A DNA stretch of 64,000 nt from Nitrospira sp. (GTDB taxonomy: Bacteria; Nitrospirota; Nitrospiria; Nitrospirales; Nitrospiraceae). The stretch's first letter is position 1. Each line of letters opens with the position of its first letter. Positions 25,473 through 35,043 of the stretch are shown piece after piece. The translations under genes and the position numbers were made by a program. Location: contig CP092081.1 of NCBI GenBank assembly GCA_022226935.1, forward strand, positions 130,902 to 194,901, in the 5' to 3' direction. The notes under the pieces were generated by a model. That model was not told the origin of the DNA. It saw nothing but the letters and a program-made list of their open reading frames with translations, and ran no database searches.

Positions 25473-26546
25473 TCAGCTGTGCCCCAAGGCATCCGCCAAT
25501 TGGGCGGCCGTGACCGTGGCGGTGCCGACCATCCCAACCACCACCCCGGCAGCTTGATTGGCGAGGATGGCCGCCTCCCGCATGCTGGCTCCTGTCGAAA
25601 GGGCTAAGGCTAGCGTCCCGACCACTGTGTCGCCGGCTCCGGTCACGTCAAAGACTTGTCTCGCGCGGGTGGGAATATGCCAGTGGTCGCCGTGGCCCTG
25701 GTACACGCTCATCCCACGCTCTCCCCTGGTCACCAGCACGGTCTGGCATCCCAAACGTTGGCGAAGGACCATCCCGGCTTTATTGATCGTCTTGTCATCT
25801 TCGCCTTGCACGCCGGCCGCTTGGGTGGCTTCCAAATGATTGGGGGTGACGACGGTCACGCCCTTGTAATAGCTGAAATGCTCGACCTTGGGATCGACGA
25901 CAATGGGGATCTTGCGCTGTCCCGCCAAGCGAGTCAACTCTGTCATCAGCGAGGCCGTGACGACACCCTTGGCATAGTCGGAGACCACGAGACAGGAGAG
26001 CTCCTTCAGGCGTGATTCGACGTACCGAAGAATGCGCCGCTGCAGGAGGCCGGACAGTTCGTTGCGACGTTCAACGTCATACCGAACGATTTGCTGATTG
26101 TGGGCGACGACGCGTGATTTTCTGGTCGTCGGCCGGCTTTGATCGATGACGACGCCGCCCCGTCCCTGCCTACGCCCACCCAATTCCTTCAGGAGGAGGC
26201 GTCCGCTTTCGTCCGCCCCGATGACACCGCAGATATCTGCCTGGCCACCGAGTGCCAGAATATTGTTGAAGACGTTCGCCGCGCCGCCGAGCTTCAGTGA
26301 TTCCGATTCGACATGCACAACCGGCACGGGAGCCTCCGGAGAAATCCGGCTGACCCGGCCCCATACGTAATGATCCAGGATCAAATCGCCGATGACCAGC
26401 ACGCTGGCCCTAGAAAACCGCTGGATATAAGCACCGAGTGCGGTGTGATCCGCCGCCACCTCTGCGCCTGTATGCCCGTTCGACGGTCCGGCATGACCGG
26501 ATCGCCCTACTGGATGGCTTTTCCTAACCTTTCCCATCGTACCCAT
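25473..26546 (-). CDS. rfaE1: D-glycero-beta-D-manno-heptose-7-phosphate kinase (RfaE1 domain only)
   Basis: This PfkB-family kinase phosphorylates heptose-7-phosphate at C1 for LPS inner core synthesis. It carries VLVIGDLILDHYVWGRVSRISPEAPVPVV, LGGAANVFNNILALGG, VSDYAKGVVT, IVVDPKVEHFSYYKGVTVVTPN and the catalytic VFDVTGAGDTVVGTLALAL (GAGD). The protein ends after the kinase domain, so the RfaE2 adenylyltransferase fused in E. coli HldE is missing and must be elsewhere. The N-terminus is uncertain (ATG at 26546 or 26537, both overlapping the lepB 3' end). About 40 extra polar residues precede the domain. Confidence 0.93.
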   Translation of the reverse strand: MGTMGKVRKSHPVGRSGHAGPSNGHTGAEVAADHTALGAYIQRFSRASVLVIGDLILDHYVWGRVSRISPEAPVPVVHVESESLKLGGAANVFNNILALGGQADICGVIGADESGRLLLKELGGRRQGRGGVVIDQSRPTTRKSRVVAHNQQIVRYDVERRNELSGLLQRRILRYVESRLKELSCLVVSDYAKGVVTASLMTELTRLAGQRKIPIVVDPKVEHFSYYKGVTVVTPNHLEATQAAGVQGEDDKTINKAGMVLRQRLGCQTVLVTRGERGMSVYQGHGDHWHIPTRARQVFDVTGAGDTVVGTLALALSTGASMREAAILANQAAGVVVGMVGTATVTAAQLADALGHS

Positions 26547-27286
26547 TCCGTCCACGATCCTTGGCCGCTCCACGACCAGTAAATGCGAAATGCTTTGCCG
26601 CGCACTTTTTCCGTGCGCACATATCCCCAGAACCGGCTGTCGAGACTATGATCCCGGTTGTCTCCCATCACGAAGTACGCGTCTTCCGGCACCGTGACCG
26701 GGCCGAAATTGTCTCGCGGGCTGATGTGCCCGTCATGGACGGGCGGATCGGTGTGTTGCGTGAAAGCATGGTCATCGAACGGAGTCCCGTTGATATGCAC
26801 CACCTTGTTGCGCACCTGAATGGTGTCGCCGGGCAGCCCGATCACGCGCTTGATGAAGTCCTTGTCTTCATCCTCGGGGAATCGAAACACGATGATGTCG
26901 CCGCGCTGAATCGATCCGAATGGAATGACGGTGCGTGAGGAATAGCAGGTGACCGGTGGAAAACCTGGTTGAAACTTGCAGTCCGTCGGCCACTGGAGAC
27001 CGTAGGATAATTTGCTGACCAGAATATGATCTCCCACCAGGAGCGTGGGAATCATCGAGCCGGATGGAATTTTGAAGGCCTGCACCACGAAGACACGGAT
27101 GGCGAACGCGAGCAACATCGCGATGATGATGGCTTCCGCATATTCGCGGAGGATCGACTTGTGGGCCGGCTGGTTCGCCACGACCAGGCGTGGTTCAGTA
27201 GCCGCCGGTTCGGTAGGCGTGGGTGGCGTCGCCGGTGTATTCGATGCAGGGACTTCCTCCGGGCGGGCATTGGGATCCACGCTCAT
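26507..27286 (-). CDS. lepB: Signal peptidase I
   Basis: LepB cleaves Sec signal peptides at the outer face of the inner membrane. The 259 residues begin with a Pro/Thr-rich cytoplasmic leader, then a transmembrane helix ([20 protein letters not shown]). The catalytic Ser is in [20 protein letters not shown] and the general-base Lys in [11 protein letters not shown]. The later boxes [18 protein letters not shown] and [10 protein letters not shown] follow. ATG 27286 overlaps the lepA stop by 4 bp (ATGA), so lepA-lepB are coupled; that order is common in bacteria. The 3' end overlaps rfaE1. Confidence 0.96.
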   Translation of the reverse strand: MSVDPNARPEEVPASNTPATPPTPTEPAATEPRLVVANQPAHKSILREYAEAIIIAMLLAFAIRVFVVQAFKIPSGSMIPTLLVGDHILVSKLSYGLQWPTDCKFQPGFPPVTCYSSRTVIPFGSIQRGDIIVFRFPEDEDKDFIKRVIGLPGDTIQVRNKVVHINGTPFDDHAFTQHTDPPVHDGHISPRDNFGPVTVPEDAYFVMGDNRDHSLDSRFWGYVRTEKVRGKAFRIYWSWSGQGSWTEWVRWERLGKAIQ

Positions 27287-29094
27287 TCCTCGCCCACCTT
27301 GAGGATGGCCAGAAACGCTTCCTGCGGCACTTCCACGCGGCCCACCGCTTTCATGCGCTTCTTGCCTTCCTTCTGCTTCTCCCACAGTTTGCGCTTGCGG
27401 GAAATGTCGCCGCCGTAGCATTTCGCAGTGACATTTTTCTTGATGGCGCCGATGGTTTCACGAGCGATGATTTTGTTGCCGATGGCCGCTTGAATGGCGA
27501 TTTCGAACATCTGCTTGGGAATGAGCTCTTTCATTTTTTCGGCGACCTGGCGGCCGCGCTGATAGGCCCGTTCCTTATGGGTGATGAACGAGAGGGCGTC
27601 GACCGGCTCGCCGTTGAGCAGAATATCCAAACGCACCAGTTCCGACTCGCGGTAGCCGAGCAGTTCGTAATCGAGCGACGCGTACCCCTGGGTTTTGGAC
27701 TTGAGCTTGTCGTAAAAATCGAGAATCACTTCATTGAGCGGCAATTCATAGGTGATGACGACGCGCGTGGGATCCAGATAGTGGATGCTCCGTTGAACGC
27801 CGCGCCGTTCCTGGCATAACTGCAGCAATGTGCCGAGGTACCGTTCCGGCGCAATGAGCGTTGCCAGAATGAACGGTTCTTCGAAGGACTCAATCGAACT
27901 CGGTTCAGGCAATTCCGCCGGGTTATTCAGTTCGAGGACATCCCCTTTGGTGGTAAGGATCCGGTAGATGACGGTCGGCGCGGTGGTGATCAGGGTCAGC
28001 CCGTATTCCCGCTCGAGCCGCTCTTGAATGATTTCCATGTGGAGCAGGCCGAGGAATCCGCAACGGAATCCGAATCCCAGCGCCAGCGAGGTTTCCGGCT
28101 CGTAAATGAAGGAGGAGTCGTTCAGGCGCAACTTCAAGAGCGCATCGCGCAGATCTTCGTAGCGAGCGGTGTCCGTCGAATAGAGTCCGCAAAAGACCAG
28201 CGGTTTGACTTCCTTGTACCCAGGGAAGGGCTGGTCGGTCGGGCGCGCAGCATCGGTTAAAGTATCGCCGATCTTCACGTCGGCCACTTCCTTCATGTTG
28301 GCGCAGAGATAGCCGACCTCTCCCGTCAGGAGTTGCGTGCCCTTCGTGCGCTTCGGGGTGAACTGTCCGACTTCCGTCACTTCGAACAATCGGTCGTTCG
28401 ACATGACCTTGATCTTCATGCCCGGGCGTACGGACCCGTCGATGATGCGGGTCAGCACGATCACACCTTGATAATTGTCGAACCAGGAATCGAAAATCAG
28501 CGCCTTGAGCGGGCGGGTCGGATCGCCGGATGGTGGCGGGATTCGTTTGACGATCGCCTCAAGCACCTCCGGCACGCCGAGTCCCTCCTTCGCGCTCACG
28601 AGCATGGCGTCGGTGGCATCCAAGGTCAGCACATCCGAGATCTGCTGCTTGGTGCCTTCGACGTCGGCGCTGGCGAGATCGATCTTATTGATGACCGGGA
28701 TAATCGTGTGATGGTTGCCCATGGCCAGGTTCACGTTGGCGATGGTCTGGGCCTGAACACCCTGAGTCGCGTCGACAAGCAGCAACGAGCCTTCGCAGGC
28801 CGCAAGACTGCGTGATACTTCGTACGTGAAGTCGACGTGCCCCGGCGTATCGATCAAATGTAGTAAATAGGTCTTCCCGTCCTGAGCCTTGTAGCGGATG
28901 GCGACGGCGTGAGCTTTGATCGTGATGCCGCGTTCACGCTCCAAGTCCATCGCATCAAGGATCTGCTCTTTCGCTTCCCGGGCGGTGACTGCGCCAGTTG
29001 CGTCGAGGAGCCGGTCGGCGAGGGTCGATTTACCGTGATCGATATGGGCGATGATCGAGAAATTTCGGATGAGACTTTGCAAATCCTGGCTCAT
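27283..29094 (-). CDS. lepA: Elongation factor 4 (LepA)
   Basis: LepA is a ribosomal back-translocating or initiation-assisting GTPase. The 603-residue protein begins [30 protein letters not shown] (P-loop). It has [15 protein letters not shown] (switch I), [18 protein letters not shown] (DTPGH intact) and [14 protein letters not shown] (NKID). The C-terminus has LepA-specific [56 protein letters not shown]. Starts upstream of 29094 would cover the promoter at 29113-29141, so they are excluded. It heads the long block reaching htrA. Confidence 0.98.
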   Translation of the reverse strand: MSQDLQSLIRNFSIIAHIDHGKSTLADRLLDATGAVTAREAKEQILDAMDLERERGITIKAHAVAIRYKAQDGKTYLLHLIDTPGHVDFTYEVSRSLAACEGSLLLVDATQGVQAQTIANVNLAMGNHHTIIPVINKIDLASADVEGTKQQISDVLTLDATDAMLVSAKEGLGVPEVLEAIVKRIPPPSGDPTRPLKALIFDSWFDNYQGVIVLTRIIDGSVRPGMKIKVMSNDRLFEVTEVGQFTPKRTKGTQLLTGEVGYLCANMKEVADVKIGDTLTDAARPTDQPFPGYKEVKPLVFCGLYSTDTARYEDLRDALLKLRLNDSSFIYEPETSLALGFGFRCGFLGLLHMEIIQERLEREYGLTLITTAPTVIYRILTTKGDVLELNNPAELPEPSSIESFEEPFILATLIAPERYLGTLLQLCQERRGVQRSIHYLDPTRVVITYELPLNEVILDFYDKLKSKTQGYASLDYELLGYRESELVRLDILLNGEPVDALSFITHKERAYQRGRQVAEKMKELIPKQMFEIAIQAAIGNKIIARETIGAIKKNVTAKCYGGDISRKRKLWEKQKEGKKRMKAVGRVEVPQEAFLAILKVGEE

Positions 29095-29112
29095 GTTCCC
29101 CAAAATCGGTTC

Positions 29113-29141
29113 ATTATAGTGACCGCTCCCAACGTTGTCAA
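29113..29141 (-). promoter_or_regulatory. Fully consensus sigma-70 promoter of lepA
   Basis: On the minus strand TTGACA (29141-29136) and TATAAT (29118-29113) are separated by exactly 17 bp. The -10 ends 18 bp before the lepA ATG, so the leader is very short. The -35 overlaps that of the divergent bioA promoter. Confidence 0.85.
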
Positions 29142-29163
29142 AGAAATCGCCCGCCGTTATAAT
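29135..29163 (+). promoter_or_regulatory. Near-consensus sigma-70 promoter of bioA
   Basis: TTGTCA (29135-29140) and TATAAT (29158-29163) are separated by 17 bp, giving a leader of about 67 nt before bioA. It shares five -35 bases with the lepA promoter on the other strand. Confidence 0.8.
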
Positions 29164-29236
29164 CCGCAAGCGGCGCGGCATTTCATGCATTGACGCATTC
29201 ACATCGCGCACTCGCCGCGTCACATCGTCGCACCAG

Positions 29237-30619
29237 ATGACACATCCATCCACACGCCAACCGCTCGCTGCCTGGGATCATGCGTATTTGTGGCATCCGT
29301 TCACGCAGATGCAGGAATGGGAACAGGAGACGCCCCTCATCATCGAAAAGGGCAACGGTTCCTATCTCATCGATACAGAAGGACGGAAGTATCTCGATGG
29401 CACCGCTTCCATTTGGGTGAATCTTCACGGGCACCGGCATCCTCGGCTGGATCGCGCCCTCACCGCGCAGCTCCGGCAGATCGCACATTCCACCTTCCTT
29501 GGGCTCACGAATCCGCCGGCCATTCGTCTGGCTCGCGAACTCATTCGCCTGGCGCCGAAAGGCCTGCGGCGGGTGTTCTATTCCGACAACGGCTCGACGG
29601 CGGTCGAAGTGGCGCTCAAGATGGCGGTGCAATACTGGCAACAAATCCAACCGGCGGCGGGACCGAAGCAGTCCTTCGCGCATTTGAAAATGGCGTACCA
29701 CGGCGACACGATCGGATCAGTCAGTGTAGGCAACATCGACCTGTTCCATGCGCGCTTCAAGCCGCTGCTCTTTCCCACGCATCAGGTCGACCCGCCCTAC
29801 TGTTATCGCTGTCCGTTGGCCAAGACCTACCCATCGTGTGACATGGCGTGCATTGATCCGCTCGAACGCCTGCTCAAGACCCGGCATCGCGAGCTGGCTG
29901 GTGTGATTGTCGAACCACTGGTGCAGGCCGCCGCCGGGATGATGGTGGCCCCGCCGGGATATCTGGCACGCGTACGAGAGCTCTGCACGAAATACCACGT
30001 GTTGCTGATCGTTGACGAAGTCGCGACCGGCTTCGGACGGACCGGCAAGATGTTCGCCTGCCAGCATGAGGGGGTGACGCCGGACCTGATGGCGATCAGC
30101 AAAGGGTTGACCGGCGGGTATATGCCGCTGGCCGCGACGCTGACGACGGAAGCGATCTATCGCGCGTTCTTGGGACGGTATGACGAGTGGAAGACGTTTT
30201 TCCATGGGCATAGCTATACGGGCAACCCGCTGGGCTGCGCCCTGGCCCTCGCCAATCTCGAGATTTTCCGCCGCGAACACACGCTCGCGCAGGTGCGGAA
30301 GAAATCGCGCCTGCTGGGCCGTCTCTTACAACCATTGGCCGAGTTGCCGAAGGTGGGTGATATTCGCCAGTGCGGGTTCATGGTCGGCATCGAGTTGGTG
30401 CAGGATCGTCAAACCAAAACACCCTATCCGTCCGAACATCGCATCGGCCATCGCGTGGCGCAGGCCTGTCGGCTCCGTGGACTGCTCCTGCGGCCGCTCG
30501 GCAATGTGATGGCACTGGTCCCTCCCCTTTCGATCTCGCCTCGTGAGCTCACCAAGATGATCGCAATTTTGCACAGTGCCATTCGTGAGACGACTGAAGA
30601 ACCAGCTGCCTCGCGCTAA
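29237..30619 (+). CDS. bioA: Adenosylmethionine--8-amino-7-oxononanoate aminotransferase
   Basis: BioA makes 7,8-diaminopelargonate from KAPA using SAM as amino donor in biotin synthesis. The 460 residues start near [19 protein letters not shown] contacts are [17 protein letters not shown] and [41 protein letters not shown] precedes the Schiff-base Lys in [35 protein letters not shown] also fits. The start at 29237 is downstream of the mapped promoter; an upstream in-frame codon at 29135 lies inside the -35. No other bio genes are in the window. A GC hairpin at 30660-30688 may terminate it. Confidence 0.95.
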   Translation: MTHPSTRQPLAAWDHAYLWHPFTQMQEWEQETPLIIEKGNGSYLIDTEGRKYLDGTASIWVNLHGHRHPRLDRALTAQLRQIAHSTFLGLTNPPAIRLARELIRLAPKGLRRVFYSDNGSTAVEVALKMAVQYWQQIQPAAGPKQSFAHLKMAYHGDTIGSVSVGNIDLFHARFKPLLFPTHQVDPPYCYRCPLAKTYPSCDMACIDPLERLLKTRHRELAGVIVEPLVQAAAGMMVAPPGYLARVRELCTKYHVLLIVDEVATGFGRTGKMFACQHEGVTPDLMAISKGLTGGYMPLAATLTTEAIYRAFLGRYDEWKTFFHGHSYTGNPLGCALALANLEIFRREHTLAQVRKKSRLLGRLLQPLAELPKVGDIRQCGFMVGIELVQDRQTKTPYPSEHRIGHRVAQACRLRGLLLRPLGNVMALVPPLSISPRELTKMIAILHSAIRETTEEPAASR

Positions 30620-30659
30620 AATCGCTCGTCTGTCCTGCTGATTGTTACTCTCCCGCTGT

Positions 30660-30688
30660 GACTGTTCGGTGTTCACGCCGGAACAGTC
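30660..30688 (+). terminator. Hairpin downstream of bioA, possible terminator
   Basis: GACTGTTC/GAACAGTC (8 bp) encloses GGTG/CGCC around loop TTCA, making a stem of about 12 bp with one bulge. A weak T-rich stretch (ATTTTGT) follows 11 nt later. Confidence 0.5.
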
Positions 30689-30728
30689 TCTCGACAGATT
30701 TTGTACACTGCCGCTGCGGCCGGTAGCG

Positions 30729-30756
30729 TGAAAATCAAGTGCTACACTTGATTTCA
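30729..30756. promoter_or_regulatory. Long inverted repeat upstream of the beta-barrel gene
   Basis: TGAAAATCAAGTG and CACTTGATTTCA flank CTA. The arms are perfectly complementary except for one missing T. It lies 38 bp before the ATG at 30794. The sequence is AT-rich with no T-run, so an operator is more likely than a terminator; the binding protein is unknown. Confidence 0.5.
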
Positions 30757-30793
30757 TGCTGTTGTACGTAGTGGCCTCGACGAGCACGGTTTC

Positions 30794-32020
30794 ATGACGA
30801 TGGGCCGGATCATCCGGATCCTCTGCCTGCTACTTCTCCTACCATCCTCGGTCCGGGCTGAAGACCAGCAACAGTCGGAACTCCTGCTCCAGCGCATTCA
30901 GTTCAGCGACACGGCCCGTGAATCCGGAACCTCCGCGATTCCCTTTTCGATTGCCTCGCCGGTCTTGCATACATCCTTTCAGGCGACGTCCTTTGCGCCG
31001 CCGGCGACATCCACCAGGTTGAAAGATCTGGTCCCTGATTCTGAACGCCCCCAAACCAAAGGGCTCGGCGCCAATTCCACCTGGCTCAAGGGCCAGCTCA
31101 CGGCAGAAGGCGAAGTGGCAAACAATGCGACCAACGATGCTGGTCTCACCTCGCGCATCGATCAGCGCGATGACGGCGCCAAACGCATGGTGCGCATGGC
31201 GCTGACCGGCACCAACGGTCCGGTACGATACGGCGTCAACTATCGATCGGCCGGCAAAGCCTTTTTCAACTCGCCGGATCAGACGGTGCGGGAAATGTGG
31301 GCGGAATGGGGGCTGGGAATTGCGAAGCTGCGCAGTTCATCGGGCCAGACCTGGAACAATGTGGACCTGGAGCCGAATCGGCCGCGTATTCAACAGGACG
31401 TCAGCCGTATCGGCATCGCGTTGGCGAAGCCGGCCTGGCCCGAGCTGAGCCTGACCTACGCGCGAAGCGCCCTGACGAGCAGCTACATCCCTGCGGGAAT
31501 GACGGCTCAGCGCAGCCAAAGTAACAGTATGGAAGCCGCTCTGGCCTATACGGCCCTGACCTGGAATGCCAGGCTCTCATCCAGCTATATTCTGACGAAC
31601 GATGAGATGCGGGGGGGCGCCCAATCCAGTACCTTTGCTCAGACCCTGGTCGCGACCTATCGTCCGCTCAATACCCTCACGCTCGCGCCGACATTGAGTT
31701 ACCGCACGGAAACACAGAGTGGATCCGGCGCAAAGATCCAAACGCCGATGGCCTCCGTGTCGCTGCTGTACAAACAAAGCCAGCGCTTACTGGTGAGTGC
31801 GATGGGCGGCTACACCAGCACGAAGTCGAGCGACGGGTTGATGGACACGGAGAGTATCGTGGGCCGGGGCATGTTTGCGTTTCATCTCAACCCGATTTAC
31901 GGACACCCCACGACCCTGTCACTGGAAGCCTCGTATACGAATACGACGAATCGGACGGTGGCGGGACTCGATACCGAGGATCTGTCGGGGTTGGTCCGGA
32001 TTCTCGTCGCGGCGCTATAA
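30794..32020 (+). CDS. Exported protein, probable outer-membrane beta-barrel
   Basis: The 408 residues begin with a signal peptide (IIRILCLLLLLPSSVRAED). From about residue 95 the protein consists of short alternating strands separated by Gly/Asn/Ser turns, e.g. WLKGQLTAEGEVANNATND, GPVRYGVNYRSAGKAFF, WNARLSSSYILTN and LTLAPTLSYRTETQSG. These are about 10-12 residues each with aromatic girdle residues. It ends LSGLVRILVAAL without the usual terminal Phe/Tyr. This looks like an outer-membrane barrel of about 14-16 strands, but I recognise no named family. It is convergent with the RND adaptor gene 20 bp away. Confidence 0.65.
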   Translation: MTMGRIIRILCLLLLLPSSVRAEDQQQSELLLQRIQFSDTARESGTSAIPFSIASPVLHTSFQATSFAPPATSTRLKDLVPDSERPQTKGLGANSTWLKGQLTAEGEVANNATNDAGLTSRIDQRDDGAKRMVRMALTGTNGPVRYGVNYRSAGKAFFNSPDQTVREMWAEWGLGIAKLRSSSGQTWNNVDLEPNRPRIQQDVSRIGIALAKPAWPELSLTYARSALTSSYIPAGMTAQRSQSNSMEAALAYTALTWNARLSSSYILTNDEMRGGAQSSTFAQTLVATYRPLNTLTLAPTLSYRTETQSGSGAKIQTPMASVSLLYKQSQRLLVSAMGGYTSTKSSDGLMDTESIVGRGMFAFHLNPIYGHPTTLSLEASYTNTTNRTVAGLDTEDLSGLVRILVAAL

Positions 32021-32040
32021 CACCGTTGCCGCGAGCCCGT

Positions 32041-33189
32041 TTAGGCGCCGCCGGCTGAGGTGTCATCGGCAGCCAGATGGTGAAGGGACGAAGGGCTGAG
32101 GACGATGCGTTCTCCGGTCGCGACTCCTGCTCGAATCGTCACCTGATTGTCCGTCACACTGTCGATCGTCACGGCCCGCTCCTCAAATCGGCTTGGACCG
32201 AGTTCCACTACGATCCATTGCTTGCCGGATCGTTCCAAGACCGCCTGCTTGGGAATTATTATTTTCGGGCGCATGGTGTGGCCTGCGATCGTCAGCCGGG
32301 CAAACATTTCCGGCTTCAAGCGCCGGTCCTGATTGGAAACCGTCGCGCGAATTTTGATCGTTCTGGTCGCCGGATCGACGACATCGCCGATGACGGCAAT
32401 CTTCGCGGGAAATTCGGCAGCGGGATAGGCCTCCACCGTCATGGCCGCGAGCGCGCCGACCTGGATTCCGGAGAGGTCGTGCTCGTACACATCCGCCACC
32501 ACCTGGAGTCGATCCAGATTGGCCACGGTGAACAGCGGCTGGTCCGAGGCCGTCCCGACGATTTGGCCCGGCGTCACATTGCGTTCGACGACGGTCCCCG
32601 TCAACGGGCTCCGGAGCTCGAAACGCGACGTGATCTGTTGTTGCGCGAGGGGTTTGCTGAGTTCGGCGGCCGGCACGCGCAGAGAAAGTAATCGCTCCTT
32701 TGCCTGTTTGAATTCGGCTCGCTCGCGATTCAGATCGTTTTCCGCATGTTCGAGATCCTTCCGGGACATGGCCTGAGCGTCGTACAGATCCTTGGTCAGT
32801 TCATAATTCCGTTCGGCGAGCCCCAACTCTGAAATTTCTTCCACATAGGCCGCATAGGCACGCGCGATATCCGCCGCATCAATCACCATCAAGACGTCTC
32901 CCGCCTTGATCGCCTGACCGAGTTTGACCCGCACGTCGAGCACCGGGCCCTGAAGAGGTGACGAAATCTTTGAGTATCCGTCTTCGGCGTAGGTTACTCT
33001 GGCCGACAAGGTCAGGGCCGGCTGGGAGGGCGATGCATCGATGCGCATCGTCTGAATATCCGGTTGGCTGTTGGTGACGACTGATGGCGACTGGGGCTTG
33101 GCGGATGGCGCCGGAGGATCCGGGCGTGTGCAGGCCACGACGGTGACACAGAGCAGGATAGCCGAGAGATATCGCACAGGTCGTTTCAT
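32041..33189 (-). CDS. RND/HlyD-type periplasmic adaptor lipoprotein (orphan)
   Basis: The 382 residues start with a lipoprotein signal (YLSAILLCVTVVAC). They continue with the membrane-fusion-protein order: beta-barrel segment, lipoyl half-motifs (SSPLQGPVLDVRVKLGQAIKAGDVLMVID and RSPLTGTVVERNVTPGQIV), a helical hairpin (residues about 120-190) and a C-terminal barrel (MEAYPAAEF... VRAGVATGERIVLSP). The pattern is CusB/CzcB-like, an adaptor bridging an inner-membrane RND pump and a TolC-type channel. No pump or channel gene is adjacent on this strand. I chose 33189 because the signal peptide begins there; upstream in-frame residues are not signal-like. Confidence 0.88.
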   Translation of the reverse strand: MKRPVRYLSAILLCVTVVACTRPDPPAPSAKPQSPSVVTNSQPDIQTMRIDASPSQPALTLSARVTYAEDGYSKISSPLQGPVLDVRVKLGQAIKAGDVLMVIDAADIARAYAAYVEEISELGLAERNYELTKDLYDAQAMSRKDLEHAENDLNRERAEFKQAKERLLSLRVPAAELSKPLAQQQITSRFELRSPLTGTVVERNVTPGQIVGTASDQPLFTVANLDRLQVVADVYEHDLSGIQVGALAAMTVEAYPAAEFPAKIAVIGDVVDPATRTIKIRATVSNQDRRLKPEMFARLTIAGHTMRPKIIIPKQAVLERSGKQWIVVELGPSRFEERAVTIDSVTDNQVTIRAGVATGERIVLSPSSLHHLAADDTSAGGA

Positions 33190-33544
33190 GGAACTCGGTT
33201 CCCTTTTAGTATGTATCGGTCGATCTGTCGTCCGAGCACAGTCTCGTCCTCCGCGCATGGTGCCGGGTCCGCGCGAAGCGGGTACGCCGGTAGGAATTCC
33301 TCACGACGGACACACCTGTATGCAGGGACGGTGAAGGCGGGATGCAGGACCAACCGGAATGGCGTGCTTCACACATGCCGGACAAAATACGCAAGAAGAT
33401 CAGCCTATTCCGTGATGGCCATGTCGTGCATACCGGCCTGCGAGCTCACAATTTCATTAAAGCACCGGCCACTTTCAGCTGTCAATTCCAGGAGGTCGGA
33501 ATAGAGCGCAAAAGACGCCTCACTGGGATCCGAGATGGTGGGGT
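33190..33544. other. 355-bp stretch with no supported gene
   Basis: It lies between the adaptor start and the SAM hydrolase stop. I see a weak AAGGGAA ribosome site for the adaptor and a 57-codon plus-strand frame (33375-33548) with no ribosome site or recognisable product. I see no clear promoter or repeat. Confidence 0.5.
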
Positions 33545-34345
33545 TTAACTGAGCTCGATGCGCGCGCCTCTGGCCACATTCAACCGGTCGGCCGCGCGAC
33601 CTTCCTGCAGGAACACTTCGACGTATCCATTACTGTTGATCAGCGCCTGGGGCGTATCGGCTGACCCCTCTCCGTAACTATGCACCAGGCGGTCGATCGT
33701 CAGGCCGCCGAGGCGGATATACGGGTCGGCCCGTTTGGTGACCCCGCGGACCTCCCGGATATGGTAGGCGGTGAGGTTTGAAATCAGGTTGCCGAAACGA
33801 TCGATATAGACGATCTCTCCGGCCATCACATGTTTGTCCCAGGACGGTTCGGAAATCGGTAGGCGTTCGTAATTGGGGATGAGCCGGCCGAACGACCCGA
33901 TCGGTTGTCCTTTGGTCAACCAGGCTGCGGCGGGGGCGAAGAGATCGCGCCCGTCGAAAGTAGCGCCTTCTGAATCGAGCCGGTATTGCCGGTTTTCGAG
34001 GTACCGCACTTCCACACCCGTTTCTTCCTGGTAGATGTGGGTAAAGAGACCGTTGTCCGGACCGACAAAATAGTAGCGTGAAGATGATACCAGCAGCGGG
34101 CGTCTGGTGGTGCCGACGCCAGGATCGACGACGGCGACATGGATGGTGCCGTCCGGAAAATAACGATAGCAGGATTTGAGCAGATAGGCGGCATCCTCCA
34201 CGTCGTGCGGCGTGACATGATGCGAGAGATCCACGATCTGCGCCTGAGGATTGATGTTGAGAATGACGCCCTTCACACTGGCCACGAAATAATCGCGGTC
34301 GCCGAAATCCGTCAACAGCGTGATGAGGGGGATGGTTACCGGCAT
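33545..34345 (-). CDS. SAM hydrolase (adenosine-forming), DUF62/fluorinase-like family
   Basis: The family splits S-adenosylmethionine to adenosine and methionine, or in rare members halogenates it. The 266-residue protein starts ITLLTDFGDRDYFVASVKGVILNINPQAQIVDLSHHVTPHDVEDAA. It has HVAVVDPGVGTTRRPLL, YFVGPDNGLFTHI, DGRDLFAPAAAWL and GEIVYIDRFGNLISNL. These are the hydrolase-type Asp/Arg/His residues (RD, DPGVG) of the two-domain fold, and no 23-residue fluorinase insertion is evident. It lies 78 bp downstream of greA at the end of the pyr block. The in vivo role is not established. Confidence 0.92.
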   Translation of the reverse strand: MPVTIPLITLLTDFGDRDYFVASVKGVILNINPQAQIVDLSHHVTPHDVEDAAYLLKSCYRYFPDGTIHVAVVDPGVGTTRRPLLVSSSRYYFVGPDNGLFTHIYQEETGVEVRYLENRQYRLDSEGATFDGRDLFAPAAAWLTKGQPIGSFGRLIPNYERLPISEPSWDKHVMAGEIVYIDRFGNLISNLTAYHIREVRGVTKRADPYIRLGGLTIDRLVHSYGEGSADTPQALINSNGYVEVFLQEGRAADRLNVARGARIELS

Positions 34346-34423
34346 GACACAAACCGGGCCTGGGCATGGGAGCCTGATGTTGAGCGAGACACCAGGGGGA
34401 ATGACCTGCGCGATAACATGCGT

Positions 34424-34900
34424 TTACAATTCCTCGAAGCGGATTTCCATCACTTCGTATTCCACCACTTTGGCGGGAGTCGTCACCTCCACCAGATCTC
34501 CGACTCGCTTGCCGATCAGAGCGCGGCCGACCGGCGATTGAACTGAAATACGAGAGAATTTGAGATCGGCTTCATCCTGGCCGACCAGCGTATATTGCTT
34601 CTTGGCCTGCGCCTCCTGTTCGATCAACACGACGGTGGCGCCGAAGACCACGGTGTCGCTGGTGCGGCCGGCAATGTCGATGATCCGGCAGTCGGCCAGT
34701 TTGCCCTTCAACTCCGCCAGGCGCGCTTCGATGAAGCCCTGTCGCTCTTTCGCGGCATCGTATTCGGCATTCTCGCTCAGATCGCCATGCGCGCGAGCTT
34801 CTGCGATGGCCTCGATGACGCGCGGCCGTTCCACTTTATGCAGCCGGTCCAATTCGGCTTTCAGCGCTTCGTATCCTTTTCTCGTGATCGGTGTCGGCAT
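34424..34900 (-). CDS. greA: Transcription elongation factor GreA
   Basis: GreA rescues backtracked RNA polymerase by stimulating transcript cleavage. The 158 residues contain the N-terminal coiled coil: MPTPITRKGYEALKAELDRLHKVERPRVIEAIAEARAHGDLSENAEYDAAKERQ, with the acidic tip D and E in GDLSENAEYD. The C-terminal FKBP-like domain holds VFGATVVLIEQEA and ISVQSPVGRALIGKRVGDLVEVTTP. GGGGGAAG precedes the ATG. It follows carB after 143 bp; that gap has a -35-like TTGACA on the minus strand but no convincing -10. Confidence 0.97.
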   Translation of the reverse strand: MPTPITRKGYEALKAELDRLHKVERPRVIEAIAEARAHGDLSENAEYDAAKERQGFIEARLAELKGKLADCRIIDIAGRTSDTVVFGATVVLIEQEAQAKKQYTLVGQDEADLKFSRISVQSPVGRALIGKRVGDLVEVTTPAKVVEYEVMEIRFEEL

Positions 34901-35043
34901 ATCTTCCCCCCGATGACCATTGAAACCGGCTTCCGGTTGGACCTTTCGGCCTCTTCCGGTTGCCCTGCGTCCAGGAACGGTGCGACGGACTCATGTCCGG
35001 TCCTGGAACATGTTGTCAATTGTCCCTCTGTCAGGACCTTCGC

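Noticed and set aside
33375-33548. 57-codon plus-strand frame (MPDKIRKK...)
   Set aside because: No ribosome site, no recognisable motif, and it runs into the SAM hydrolase stop region; insufficient to call a gene.
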